Source: Flavobacterium sp. UBA7680
Lineage (GTDB): Bacteria; Bacteroidota; Bacteroidia; Flavobacteriales; Flavobacteriaceae
Length of the DNA: 64,000 bases
Assembly (NCBI RefSeq): GCF_002482975.1
Contig: NZ_DLHA01000017.1
Location: 38,837 to 102,836, forward strand
Direction: 5' to 3'
Part shown: piece by piece, positions 49,901 to 58,860 of the stretch
Layout: every line of letters begins with the position of its first letter
Position numbering within the stretch: position 1 is the first letter of the stretch
Notes under the pieces: model-generated
What the model was told of the DNA's origin: nothing
What the model saw: the letters and a program-made list of their open reading frames with translations, nothing else
Database searches by the model: none
Translations under genes and position numbers: made by a program

Positions 49901-50289
49901 TGGACGAACCAACGGCAGCTATTTTTTACAATGATCAGCAGCCGGACAAAATTTTCTATCAAGGTTTAGCTTTCTTAAAATTAAATAATGCTGCCGAAGC
50001 TGGTAAACGTTTTGAAAAGTTAGTTGCATATGCTCAAAAGCATGTAAACGATTCGATTACGATCGATTATTTTGCAGTATCACTTCCAGATCTTATGATT
50101 TGGGAAGATGATTTAAATAAACGAAATAAAATTCACTGTCTATATATGCAGGGATTAGGACTCCTAGGCCTTGAGAAAAACCCACAAGCAGAAGAAACAT
50201 TCAACACCGTTCTTGATGAAGAAAAAAGCCATTCGGGCGTTACGATACATTTATCCTTATTGAAAAATGAGGAATCAGTTTTTGTTTAA
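46981..50289 (+). CDS. DUF5107 and tetratricopeptide-repeat protein
   Basis: A 1102-residue protein. No signal peptide, so it is probably cytoplasmic. Residues 1-345 form the DUF5107 region (LPTYEVGKPEKNPVFIEKRVYQGSNGSVYPYP, MILPELGGRVHMAYDKTKNRHFIYYNQVVKPALVGLTGPWISGGIEFNWPQHH, FLWWANPAVKVNDDYQSVFPPD), a sugar-locus domain with an epimerase- or lyase-like beta fold by appearance. Residues 480-1080 hold many TPR repeats (AEPYFRAAIKTL, KALSSLEKAFSL, AIELLEQAQIYP). It follows the sugar porter in one operon, so it likely acts on the imported sugar or a glycan fragment; activity is not established. Confidence 0.88.
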   Translation: MQKVNVWKEKIILPTYEVGKPEKNPVFIEKRVYQGSNGSVYPYPVIEKIADEKTNKEYQAVYLENEFIKIMILPELGGRVHMAYDKTKNRHFIYYNQVVKPALVGLTGPWISGGIEFNWPQHHRPTTFDPVDFTIEEHEDGSATVWCSEVERMFRTKGMAGFRLYPDKAYLEIKAQLYNRTSFPQTFLWWANPAVKVNDDYQSVFPPDVNAVFDHGKRDVSSFPIAKGTYYKVDYSPGTDISRYKNIPVPTSYMAIASKYNFVGGYENDSKGGLLHVANHHVSPGKKQWTWGHGDFGRAWDRNLTDEDGPYIELMCGVYTDNQPDFTWIMPGEQKDFTQYFMPYRDLGIVKNATKNAMVNLESINDKLVIKAYTTGVYPKTNVTLKNNDVVIFQKQYDASPYNSFEETIDFNFGLEGLSIAVTDADDKVLVDWNYEGQNEDEIPEAAKPALAPEDIVNNEQLFLTAQHLEQYRHATYSPIPYYEEAIKRDSGDIRSNNAMGLWLMRRAKFAEAEPYFRAAIKTLTQRNPNPYEGEAYFNLGLCLKYQNKNEDAYNAFYKSTWNAAWQNQGYFYVAQLDALKGDYELALTHIKKAISKNTEDHKALHLKVVLLRKLNQKEKALKLANTYLENDSFNFGLLYEKYLLSNDKKDLSYFNSLIRNNIHTYIEYALDYNAAGFYEEAAGLLNEGLKDENTYPMAWYFAGSFYEKLNDFGQAEKCFKMASEAKPDYCFPNQVEAALVLQNVIEKQTNDAKALYYLGNFWYAAKFYDDAISCWEQSVAIDNSFPTVHRNLSLAYYNKLGDEQKALSSLEKAFSLDLEDSRILMELDQLYKRLNRDLVFRLAFLEKHLELVIQRDDVYLERAAIYNLLGKHDKALTLLQNRIFHPWEGGEGKVSGQYLISLTEIAKQQISQGNYDAAIELLEQAQIYPDNLGEGKLPGAQENDIHYWLGVAFEKKNDLKEAQNWWQSATQGLDEPTAAIFYNDQQPDKIFYQGLAFLKLNNAAEAGKRFEKLVAYAQKHVNDSITIDYFAVSLPDLMIWEDDLNKRNKIHCLYMQGLGLLGLEKNPQAEETFNTVLDEEKSHSGVTIHLSLLKNEESVFV

Positions 50290-50320
50290 GTTAGTATTGG
50301 TCATTTAAGTTTAAGTAGTA

Positions 50321-50457
50321 GCCCCGATAGGTTTTAAAAACCTGTCGGGGCTTGTGGTTTTGATCCTGCTAGGTTTCCAAAACCTTGTAGGTATAAATTT
50401 TAGAGACGTAAAAAAATGAATATTATAAACCTACAAGGTTTTGGAAACCTTGCAGGA
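50321..50457. repeat. Cluster of intergenic palindromes between the DUF5107 and GH92 genes
   Basis: Three units: GCCCCGATAGGTTTTAAAAA / CCTGTCGGGGC (50321-50351), CCTGCTAGGTTTCC / AAAACCTTGTAGG (50364-50392), and CCTACAAGGTTTTGG / AAACCTTGCAGG (50430-50457), the last two in inverted orientation to each other. They close the convergent gene pair and may serve as terminators. Confidence 0.8.
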
Positions 50458-50546
50458 ACTCCGTGAAGGCGATAAGAATGCGTGCAATAATAAAATTAAA
50501 ATCTGCGATAATCCATTCAACCCGCAAAACCCGTGGGCAATAATAT

Positions 50547-52814
50547 CTAATTAACTGGTCTATCCTCTAATTTAATTCCCCATTTTTTATTCGGTTTTGA
50601 TCCCATACTAAATTCTAAAACTCCACCATTATCAATATCCGATTGATGAATAAAAGTCTTAGTATACATTTTACCATTTAGCTTGGCGCTTTGGATATAA
50701 ATATTTTTATCCGAAACATTCTTTGCCACAACTTTAAAAGTCTTCCCGTCTTTCAACTGAATTGAAGCTTCTTTTAATAATGGAGAACCAATAACATAAA
50801 TACTGCTCGCAGGATTAACAGGATAAAATCCCATGGCGCTAAAAATATACCAGGCCGAAAGTTCTCCGCAATCATCATTTCCAGAATAACCAGATGAAGT
50901 CGTGTTGTACATTTTCTTCAAAATTTCTGCAGTATATTGCTGCGCTTTCCAAGGCTGACCTGCATAATTATATAAATAAGCAATATGATGACTTGGCTCA
51001 TTTCCATGTGCATATTGCCCAATAAAACCAGAAGCATTATCATTTACTTCTTCCGGTTTATCTTCTAAAGTGAAAAAAGTATCTAGCTTTTTGGTAAAAG
51101 CATTATCTCCTCCAACCAAATTTATAAGTCCTTTTACATCTTGCGGAACATACCAAAAGTACTGCCAGCCATTTCCTTCGGTAAAAGGATATCCGCCGTT
51201 TGCACCATATTTTAACGGATTAAAAGGTTCGATCCAGTTTCCTTTATCATCTTTGGCTCTAAAGAAACCTATTTGTTTATCGTATAGATTTTTGTAGAAT
51301 TGTGAACGCTTCGTAAAATGATTGTAATCATCTGTTTTTCCGAGTTTCTTTGCTAATTCTGCCACACACCAATCATCATACGCCATTTCTAAAGTCAAGG
51401 AAACGGATTGTGATTTTAAATTTTCGGGAATATATCCGTACTTTTCCCAAATGTCAAATGGTGATCCTGGATGTTCACGAGTTGCTGAATTCTTTACAGC
51501 TTCAAATGCTAAGTCTGCATTAATACCTGATAAATTTTTAAGCACAGCATCAACCACAACCGGAATAGCGTGATTGCCAATCATACAATAATTTTCCTGC
51601 CCCCATAACTGCCAGATTGGTAAATAACCAAAAACTTTGTAATACTCCAACATGCTGTTTACAAAATCAGCAGAACGTTCCGGCTGCAAAATGGTATACA
51701 AAGGATGTGCGCCTCGATATGTATCCCACAAAGAAAAGGTTGAGTAATAAGGTTTAGAAGAATTTCTAACCGTAAAATCAGCCGATGGATAATCGCCGTT
51801 TACATCTGATAAAGTATTCGGTTGAATAAAAGTATGATACAAAGCGGTGTAAAAAATCTGTTTTTGCTCGTTTGTACCGTCAATTTTTATTTTTCCGAGT
51901 TCCTTTTCCCAAACAACATCTGCAGCATTTACAGTTCCGTTAAAATCCCAATTCGGAATTTCGGCTTGCACATTCAAACGTGCATTCTCAATGCTTGTCG
52001 CAGAGATTCCAACTTTCACCAAAACTTCCTGTTGTTTCGAAATATTAAAATCTAAAATAGCTCTGATTGCATTTCCATTTACGACTTTAGCATTCTCATA
52101 AGCATTATTTCCGTCTTTTATATGATTATGAATTATGGGCTGTGAAAATTCAACATGAAAATATACTTTACGCATTGGTGCCCAGCCTGTAATAATACGA
52201 TATCCTTCTACAGTATGATCATTTGGAAACGACAATTGTGAAGCAATAATACGTGTATTCCAATCTGATTTTTTCATCGAATGATCTAAATCAATGATAA
52301 TATGAGCTTCTTTATTTTTAGGAAAACTGTATTTATGAAAACCCGCATGTGTTGTCGCCGTTAATTCTGCTTTTATCTGATAATTCAAAAGTTCTACGCT
52401 GTAATAACCCGGTTTTGCCCATTCTTTATCATGCGTAAATTTGGATTGATACACGTTTTGTCCTTCTGCTTCTTTGACTATTGCACCGCTAAAAGGCATT
52501 AACATTACATCAAATAATTCTGCAACGCCAGTTCCGCTTAAATGCGTGTGACTGAAACCTGCAATGGTATCATCATTATAATTATAACCGCAGGCAACAC
52601 TCCAATCGGGTGTATTGCGGGTATCTGGGCTAAGTTGCACCATACCAAACGGAACTGTCGCTCCGGGATAATTATTTCCTGAAAGTGGCGATCCGTGCGC
52701 CGCTCCTGTTCCAATAAAAGGATTAACGTGTGAGATTATTTTTTCTGTTGTCTGCGCTGGTACAAGTATAGAACTTAGAAATGCACCGCACATTATTATT
52801 TTATTTAAAGTCAT
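50547..52814 (-). CDS. Glycoside hydrolase family 92 (alpha-mannosidase-type)
   Basis: A 755-residue exported enzyme with a signal peptide ending near VPAQ. The hallmark start VNPFIGTGAAHGSPLSGNNYPGATVPFGMVQLSPDT lies at about 30-65, with SGTGVAELFDVMLMPF next. The catalytic alpha/alpha domain follows, with GNHAIPVVVDAVLKN and, near the end, SGYSGNDDCGELSAWYIFSAMGFYPVNP carrying the acidic pair used with Ca2+ in this family. GH92 are mostly exo-alpha-mannosidases of N-glycan or mannan; linkage preference is not visible. It is in the same direction as the GH95 and GH2 genes, with repeats in between. Confidence 0.93.
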   Translation of the reverse strand: MTLNKIIMCGAFLSSILVPAQTTEKIISHVNPFIGTGAAHGSPLSGNNYPGATVPFGMVQLSPDTRNTPDWSVACGYNYNDDTIAGFSHTHLSGTGVAELFDVMLMPFSGAIVKEAEGQNVYQSKFTHDKEWAKPGYYSVELLNYQIKAELTATTHAGFHKYSFPKNKEAHIIIDLDHSMKKSDWNTRIIASQLSFPNDHTVEGYRIITGWAPMRKVYFHVEFSQPIIHNHIKDGNNAYENAKVVNGNAIRAILDFNISKQQEVLVKVGISATSIENARLNVQAEIPNWDFNGTVNAADVVWEKELGKIKIDGTNEQKQIFYTALYHTFIQPNTLSDVNGDYPSADFTVRNSSKPYYSTFSLWDTYRGAHPLYTILQPERSADFVNSMLEYYKVFGYLPIWQLWGQENYCMIGNHAIPVVVDAVLKNLSGINADLAFEAVKNSATREHPGSPFDIWEKYGYIPENLKSQSVSLTLEMAYDDWCVAELAKKLGKTDDYNHFTKRSQFYKNLYDKQIGFFRAKDDKGNWIEPFNPLKYGANGGYPFTEGNGWQYFWYVPQDVKGLINLVGGDNAFTKKLDTFFTLEDKPEEVNDNASGFIGQYAHGNEPSHHIAYLYNYAGQPWKAQQYTAEILKKMYNTTSSGYSGNDDCGELSAWYIFSAMGFYPVNPASSIYVIGSPLLKEASIQLKDGKTFKVVAKNVSDKNIYIQSAKLNGKMYTKTFIHQSDIDNGGVLEFSMGSKPNKKWGIKLEDRPVN

Positions 52815-52859
52815 TTTTTTTAGGATAAAAATTAATGATATGATTTCATTCTTCTATTT

Positions 52860-53063
52860 AATTGCCTCCAACTTTAGCTGAAGGTTATTGAAATTAGACT
52901 CAAATAGGGCTTTAGCCAAAACTTTTTTTAATTGCCTCCAGCTTTAGCTGGAGGTTATTGAAGTTAGATTCAAATAGGGCTTTAGCCAAAATCATAATGT
53001 TTTGGCTAAAGCCCTTTGTTAATAGACTTTTTTTAAACCTCCAGCTAAAGCTGGAGGCAATTA
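52860..53063. repeat. Three copies of an AATTGCCTCCAGC element, two direct and one inverted
   Basis: A unit of about 62 bases, ATTGCCTCCAGCTTTAGC...GGGCTTTAGCCAAAA, is present as direct copies at 52860-52921 and 52930-52991 and inverted at 53000-53063. Each unit contains its own small palindromes. No gene in this gap (52815-53181). Confidence 0.85.
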
Positions 53064-53084
53064 ATTTTTATTGATATTACTGAG

Positions 53085-53172
53085 TCCTGCAAGGTTTCCA
53101 AAACCTTGTAGCTTTAGTTTTTTATTTCACTTTACAATTTAATACCTACAAGGTTTTGGAAACCTTGCAGGA
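53085..53172. repeat. Inverted pair of CCTACAAGGTTTTGGAAACC elements
   Basis: TCCTGCAAGGTTTCC... at 53085-53111 and CCTACAAGGTTTTGG... at 53144-53172 face each other around AT-rich sequence. Confidence 0.82.
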
Positions 53173-53181
53173 ATATAAAAA

Positions 53182-55521
53182 CTACAATTTTGAAGATGTG
53201 ATTTCTTTCAATTCTCCGTTTACTTTCACTTTTACTTTTGCGGGTACAGGAGATAATATTTCATATTTGGTGATTTTTCCTTTTTCCCATTTCATGTTTA
53301 TGGTAAAGTTTCCTTCGGCTTTAAGCCCTTTTACTTCACCTTCCTTTAACCAAACATCTGGCATAGCAGGTAATAATTCAATAAATCCGGCGTGGCTTTG
53401 AATCAGCATTTCACCAATTCCTGCTGTAGCTCCAAAATTGCCGTCAATTTGAAATGGCGGACCTGCCGAAAGTAAATTTGGATAAACTCCTCCTCCTGCT
53501 CCATAATTAATATTCGTAGCAAGCGTTGGTCTCAAAATTGTTTTTAATAATTTATACGCTCTGTTTCCTTCTTTCAAACGGGACCAAAACAGCATTTTAT
53601 AAGCAATTGACCAGCTTGGCCCGTCATCACCTCTAACTTCAAGTGTTTTCTTTGCTGCTTCGGCAAGTTCCGGTGTGCTTTCCGGAGTTATTAAAGAGGC
53701 AGGATATAATCCGTATAAATGAGAAATGTGACGATGCTGTGCGTCTGGTTCTTTATAAGGTTTTAGCCATTCCTGAATTCTTCCGTCAGGACTAATAACT
53801 CCCGGCGGCGGCAATAATTTTAATCTTTTCTCAAGATCATTACTCAAATCTTTATCGATTCCCAGTTTTTGAGAGGCCGTGATTACATCATTAAATAATT
53901 CACGAACAATTTGATTGTCAATTGTTGGCCCCATACAAACGTGAGCATCTTGTCCATTTGGTAAGAAAAAGGAATTTTCAGGTGAAACTGATGGCGAAGT
54001 TACCAGCCAGCCTGTTACCGGATCTTTTACCAGCATGCTATTATAAAACTGAGCCGCTCCTTTTATAATTGGATAGATTTCGGCAAGATAATTTTTATCA
54101 TTTGTGTACAAATAATGGTTCCATAAATTGTTGCATAACCAGCCTGAACCTGCTTTTGCAATTCCCCATGAAGCACTTTCACCCGGTTCTGTAAATCCCC
54201 AAACATTCGTGATTACGTGCGCTACCCAGCCATCGGCATTGTAGTAGGCTTTTGCTGTTTTTTCTCCGTAAGGAACCATTTGTTTCACCAAATCTTTTAA
54301 AGGGAGATTTAATTCTGAAAGATTTCCGGTTTCCAAAGCCCAATGATTCATCTGAACATTTACATCAAGATGATAATCACCGTTCCATGGCGTCTGAACC
54401 TGATGCGCCCACAATCCTTGCAAATTTGGAGGTAATAATCCAACTCTAGTGCTGCTGATACTTAAATAACGTCCGTATTGGTAAAATAAAACCGGAAGCT
54501 CTGTATCTGAATCAGGTTCTTTTAAAAAAGCATTTAAACGCTCATTTGTAGGCAGTATTTTTTTGTCTGATTTTCCAAAATTTAAAGTCACACGATTGAA
54601 TAGTTTCTGATAATTCTGAATGTGAATTTTCTTCTGATCCTGATATTTCTTTTGAATTGCTGCATCTAAAATTTTATCTACAGAAGATTCAAAATCTTTA
54701 TCTTTAAAATCAGTTCCTGCAGATATATAAAGCACAACTTCCGTGGCATTTTTTATTTCAATTGTATTATTAGTATATAAAGCACTTCCGTCAGTTGTTT
54801 TGGCTTTTACTTTGGCTTTATATTTCATTCCTTTTCCGTCAATTCCATTGTTCAGCTGACCTGTCATAACAAGGGAATTGTCGTTTTCATTTGCCGTTTT
54901 AAAATGTTCTGGTCGGTCTAACTGTACGATGAAATTTAGTTTTCCTTTTTTACTTGAAGTCAGTTTTACAAAAAGAACATCATCACCAAAACCTGCAAAA
55001 TATTCACGTTTGTAAGTAACTCCATCAATGGTAAATTGTGTTGCTGAGGTTGCGGTTTGTATGTTTAGGTTTCGGCTGTAATTTGTGGCTTTCGATTTGG
55101 TTTTGTAATCAAATTTCAGGGTCATGTTTCCTAAAACCTGATAACATCCAAATTGCACATTTGCACCATCGCCACTTCCTGATCCAGGGCCTGTGCAGAC
55201 AAAATTCTCATTGATCAATTTCTCGGCTTCCGTATTTTTATCTGCTAAAAGCAATTCTCTTATTTGAGGCAGAAATGAAAATGCTTTGTAATTGTTGGCA
55301 TCTTGTGGTGATCCGCTCCATAAGGTGATATCATTTAAAACTAATTTCTCGGTTGTAACGCCGCCGTCGGGCATAATTCCTAAACGTCCGTTTCCTAAGG
55401 GTAATGTTTCTTCCCATTGAGAGGCTGGTTTTCTATACCATAATTCCAATGCGTTATTTTGTGAATAACCTAAAATGGGTATTAGTATAAATAGTAATGC
55501 TTTTATTTTTTTGATATTCAT
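53182..55521 (-). CDS. Glycoside hydrolase family 95 (alpha-L-fucosidase or alpha-L-galactosidase)
   Basis: A 779-residue exported enzyme (signal peptide MNIKKIKALLFILIPILGYSQ). The N-terminal beta domain begins LWYRKPASQWEETLPLGNGRLGIMPDGG, the GH95 signature. The (alpha/alpha)6 barrel shows HLDVNVQMNHWALETGN with the two catalytic-water Asn residues, TSPSVSPENSF with the general-acid Glu, and FQIDGNFGATAGIGEMLIQSH with the Asp. All key residues are present. The family contains alpha-1,2-L-fucosidases and alpha-L-galactosidases; the sequence alone does not decide. It would remove terminal residues before the GH92 and GH2 enzymes act. Confidence 0.93.
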   Translation of the reverse strand: MNIKKIKALLFILIPILGYSQNNALELWYRKPASQWEETLPLGNGRLGIMPDGGVTTEKLVLNDITLWSGSPQDANNYKAFSFLPQIRELLLADKNTEAEKLINENFVCTGPGSGSGDGANVQFGCYQVLGNMTLKFDYKTKSKATNYSRNLNIQTATSATQFTIDGVTYKREYFAGFGDDVLFVKLTSSKKGKLNFIVQLDRPEHFKTANENDNSLVMTGQLNNGIDGKGMKYKAKVKAKTTDGSALYTNNTIEIKNATEVVLYISAGTDFKDKDFESSVDKILDAAIQKKYQDQKKIHIQNYQKLFNRVTLNFGKSDKKILPTNERLNAFLKEPDSDTELPVLFYQYGRYLSISSTRVGLLPPNLQGLWAHQVQTPWNGDYHLDVNVQMNHWALETGNLSELNLPLKDLVKQMVPYGEKTAKAYYNADGWVAHVITNVWGFTEPGESASWGIAKAGSGWLCNNLWNHYLYTNDKNYLAEIYPIIKGAAQFYNSMLVKDPVTGWLVTSPSVSPENSFFLPNGQDAHVCMGPTIDNQIVRELFNDVITASQKLGIDKDLSNDLEKRLKLLPPPGVISPDGRIQEWLKPYKEPDAQHRHISHLYGLYPASLITPESTPELAEAAKKTLEVRGDDGPSWSIAYKMLFWSRLKEGNRAYKLLKTILRPTLATNINYGAGGGVYPNLLSAGPPFQIDGNFGATAGIGEMLIQSHAGFIELLPAMPDVWLKEGEVKGLKAEGNFTINMKWEKGKITKYEILSPVPAKVKVKVNGELKEITSSKL

Positions 55522-55615
55522 GTTGTTTGTTTTTTTGCCACAGATTAAAAGGATTAGAATGATTTTTATTCCGTGGTAACTTCATATTTTCTTGGCGTTT
55601 TAGTTCGTTTGGATT

Positions 55616-55707
55616 AAACCTGACAGGTTTTAAAAACCTGTCAGGTTTACTATGAGGATCTTCTAGTGTTTAAATTATACCTACAAGGTTTTGGAAACCT
55701 TGCAGGA
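55616..55707. repeat. Two palindromic intergenic elements
   Basis: AAACCTGACAGGTTTT / AAAACCTGTCAGGTTT at 55616-55648 and CCTACAAGGTTTTGG / AAACCTTGCAGG at 55680-55707. The first family recurs at 50321 and 63891. Confidence 0.85.
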
Positions 55708-55718
55708 TTTGAAGCTGA

Positions 55719-58664
55719 TTATTTATTATAAGGAGTCGCTTTTACAACTGGTTTTTCTCCATTTTTTAAGGCTGATTCATCAAATTCTATTGTAACTTCT
55801 TTGCTTTCTCCTTTTAACAAAGTAAAGTAACTATCGCTTACAATTGCAGGTAATATTTGAGTTCCGGATTTTTCATTTACTGCTTGTATCTGAATTCCGA
55901 ATGCAATTCCTGAAGGGCTTGAAATCTTCGATTTAATAGCATACTTCCCGTTTTGTTTTACCACTTTAGTGGAAACATTTACGTTTGCTTTTGACAATTT
56001 ATTCAAATCGGTGAAATCTTTCATATTAGAACCTCTCCAATAAAAATTCTCACTTATTACTTTATTCTGGGCATCTTTTAATTTTAATCGGATGAAATGT
56101 ACCGGACTCAAACTAGAAGTATCGGTATTAGTTTCTGCTCCAAAAACTTTGAAATCATACAAGGAATATCCCCAGCCAGAACCGCGTTTTATTCCCAGCA
56201 TTCGAACATAACGACCTTTGGTTTCATCAAACGAAATATTCTGAAGTCCTTGTTTTCCATCTTTAATACTACTCACGTCTGTCCAGTTTTTTGCATCTGT
56301 ACTTATTTGAATTTTATATTCTTTGCCGTATGCGTTTTCCCAATTTAAAACTACACGATTGATAATATATTCGTTTTCAAGATCTACATAAATCCATTCG
56401 TCATCTGTTGATTTACTTGCCCAACGGGTATTTGAATCACCGTCTGTAATATCTTTAGTATTTCCTCCATCTGTCGATGATGCAATAACATTTTTTTGAA
56501 AAGCTAAATCTTTCTGATTAGAGTAAAACGGAATTACGAAACTTTCCGTCGCTGTATTAGAATATGAATCTATAACAGCATTTTGACTGAACTTCGTTAC
56601 CGATTTCCCATCTAAATTATAAACCGTTGCTTCGGCAGTCAAATTCTTGAAATCAGTTCCGGTCGTATTAATTACTTTAACCGAATTATTTACAGGACTC
56701 CACTGAATATGCATAGGTTCGCAAGCCGACTTTACGCCCCAATACGCTCCTGTTAAATCATAATAATAATCGTAAGTCTGCCAAACCATACTTGGATAAG
56801 AGGACTGACTCATCCAAATCATAATTCCAGAAGCGTCTTCCCACATATGGTCTAACCAGCCTTCGTACATGGCTTTGTTGGTTTCGATATTTAATAATTG
56901 GGCTTTTTGGGTATATTCTTCCAGATTATTTGGTTTACCGTAACGTTCTGTTATGCTTTTATCATAATTATCCGGAGAAGCATTAAAGGCTTTTTGTCCA
57001 AAGAAATGTTTGTCCCACATATCGTTTCTTGGCCACCAGTCTTTTTCGGGAATAAATTTTTTGAAACTTTCCATATTCGGAAAAACGGCTGTACCAATTT
57101 CAGATCTTAAACCCCAGCTTGGGCCGTCTCCTGTCCCTACGTAAGGTTCAGGATATTTTGTAAAATAAAACCTTGGATCTTTATTGCCCCAAAGTCCGCT
57201 GCCGCTTAAGTTTCCTGTATTAGAACAAGGCTGATAATAACGATCGTTGTTGTCAAAAGTTTTGATGTTTTCGGCAATCCATCCGTTAAGCGGAGGCTGT
57301 GGCAAACCTTCATTATTTCCGCACCAGATTGCAATACTGGCGTGATTTCGAACTCGTTTGATTTTTTCGATTACATTACTGTTGAAAACGTGAATATCTA
57401 AAGGAAGGTTCGGATTTGCATTTAGCCAAAAATCGTCCCAAACCATAATTCCGTATTTATCGCAAGCCTGATAAAATTCATCATCTGTTGTTGAACCTAA
57501 CCAGTTACGAATAATATTGTAATTCATTTCTTTATGAAGTTTGACTTTCAAATCGTATTCTTCACCTCTGCAGCGAAGCATATACTCGCTCATTCCCCAG
57601 TTTCCACCTTTAAGAAAAACACGTTTTCCGTTAATCGAAATGTGCAAAACTCCGCCTTCTGTATCGTAAGTATATTTTTTGATTCCGAAAGTTATTTTTT
57701 GGGAATCAGAAACTACATCTCCAATTTTAAAAGTGAATTGGTAGGTATATAAATTAGGATCTCCGTAACCATTTGGCCACCATAATTTAGGGTTTTGAAT
57801 GGAAAGTTCCGGAAATTGTTCTTTGCTTAATTTTACACTTGTAACTGCATTGGCATCAAGACTTATTTTTTTAGAAAAAGTAATATTTCCGGGCATTATT
57901 ACACCTGTTAAAACTCCTTCCTGATTTTGTGCAGATGAATTTTTAAGGTCGACTTTTACATCTAAATCTGCACGTGCATTCGTTGGCAGATTGGTATGAA
58001 CCCAAGGATCTGCAATTGTTACTTTATCTGTATTGCTTAAAAAAACATCATCTGTAATTCCTGAATTTAATCCTGGCACATACGGCATCCAGTCCCAGCC
58101 GGCACTTGAAATATAAGTTGGGCTTCCGTAATTGTTTAAAGGCTGTTTTGGAATACTTACCAAAATTGTCAGTACGTTTTTTGCTTTGCGATGTACTAGC
58201 TTTGTAACATCAAATTTTCCACGCTGCATCATTCCGCTAAGCGTGGCTAATTTTTTTCCGTTAAGATAAATATCACCTTCGCGATTAATTCCTTCAAAGT
58301 TGAGCCAGATTATTTCTTTGGTAAAATCTTCAGGAATATTAAATTCTGAACGATACCAAAAACTGCGATCGTATTTTGATTTATCGACCTGATAAATATT
58401 GTCGCCAAAATTGGGGTCTTTTTCTAAACCGCTTACTACATAGGAATTAAAAACCGTACCCGGAACTACTGCTTTTACCCAGTCTTTATCTGAATAATCG
58501 GCAGCTGTTATTTTAAGACTGTCTTTTCCTAATTCTGCCTGCGGTTTTACTTTCCAGACAATGTCTGAAGAGTTCAGACTTACTTTATTCTGAGCATAAA
58601 AATGGAACGATAAGGCATTTAAAACAAATAAAGTGATATAAACCTGAATTGTATTGAATTTCAT
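55719..58664 (-). CDS. Glycoside hydrolase family 2 enzyme with inserted F5/8 type C domain
   Basis: A 981-residue exported enzyme. The start is the ATG at 58664 (signal peptide ends FHFYAQ); the longer frame from 58787 passes through a hairpin. GH2 order: N-terminal jelly roll (about 45-215), Ig-like (about 220-340), TIM barrel (345-640) with acid/base Glu452 in WCGNNEG and nucleophile Glu522 in LRSEIGTA. The layout and WWPNGYGDPNLY resemble exo-beta-glucosaminidase and endo-beta-mannosidase types. An F5/8 type C (CBM32-like) domain (about 717-842, NVIASSTDGGNTKDITDGDSNTRWAS) interrupts the C-terminal Ig domain, which resumes at PVHFIRLKLKDAQNKVISENFYW. Substrate is unproven. Confidence 0.92.
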   Translation of the reverse strand: MKFNTIQVYITLFVLNALSFHFYAQNKVSLNSSDIVWKVKPQAELGKDSLKITAADYSDKDWVKAVVPGTVFNSYVVSGLEKDPNFGDNIYQVDKSKYDRSFWYRSEFNIPEDFTKEIIWLNFEGINREGDIYLNGKKLATLSGMMQRGKFDVTKLVHRKAKNVLTILVSIPKQPLNNYGSPTYISSAGWDWMPYVPGLNSGITDDVFLSNTDKVTIADPWVHTNLPTNARADLDVKVDLKNSSAQNQEGVLTGVIMPGNITFSKKISLDANAVTSVKLSKEQFPELSIQNPKLWWPNGYGDPNLYTYQFTFKIGDVVSDSQKITFGIKKYTYDTEGGVLHISINGKRVFLKGGNWGMSEYMLRCRGEEYDLKVKLHKEMNYNIIRNWLGSTTDDEFYQACDKYGIMVWDDFWLNANPNLPLDIHVFNSNVIEKIKRVRNHASIAIWCGNNEGLPQPPLNGWIAENIKTFDNNDRYYQPCSNTGNLSGSGLWGNKDPRFYFTKYPEPYVGTGDGPSWGLRSEIGTAVFPNMESFKKFIPEKDWWPRNDMWDKHFFGQKAFNASPDNYDKSITERYGKPNNLEEYTQKAQLLNIETNKAMYEGWLDHMWEDASGIMIWMSQSSYPSMVWQTYDYYYDLTGAYWGVKSACEPMHIQWSPVNNSVKVINTTGTDFKNLTAEATVYNLDGKSVTKFSQNAVIDSYSNTATESFVIPFYSNQKDLAFQKNVIASSTDGGNTKDITDGDSNTRWASKSTDDEWIYVDLENEYIINRVVLNWENAYGKEYKIQISTDAKNWTDVSSIKDGKQGLQNISFDETKGRYVRMLGIKRGSGWGYSLYDFKVFGAETNTDTSSLSPVHFIRLKLKDAQNKVISENFYWRGSNMKDFTDLNKLSKANVNVSTKVVKQNGKYAIKSKISSPSGIAFGIQIQAVNEKSGTQILPAIVSDSYFTLLKGESKEVTIEFDESALKNGEKPVVKATPYNK

Positions 58665-58705
58665 ATTGTTATTTGAATGATGAAAAATTGTAACTAAAAA
58701 ATAAG

Positions 58706-58778
58706 AATGCCATTTTGGAATAAGTTTTTCTAACAGAATTCTCAGGACTGTTTTATTACCTATACCCAAAATGGCATT
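58706..58778 (-). other. Hairpin between the susD and GH2 genes
   Basis: AATGCCATTTTGG (58706-58718) and CCAAAATGGCATT (58766-58778) are perfect 13-base inverted copies around about 47 bases. There is no T-run, so it may process or attenuate the transcript between susD and the enzyme genes. Confidence 0.7.
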
Positions 58779-58860
58779 ACAAATCAAAAACTGTGATTAT
58801 TAACCAAAAAATCACATAACCAAACGATAAAAACTATTTTAAATACTTTTCTAAATGATA

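Noticed and set aside
58665..58787. N-terminal extension of the GH2 enzyme
   Set aside because: It crosses the hairpin after susD and would bury the signal peptide; the ATG at 58664 is the natural start.
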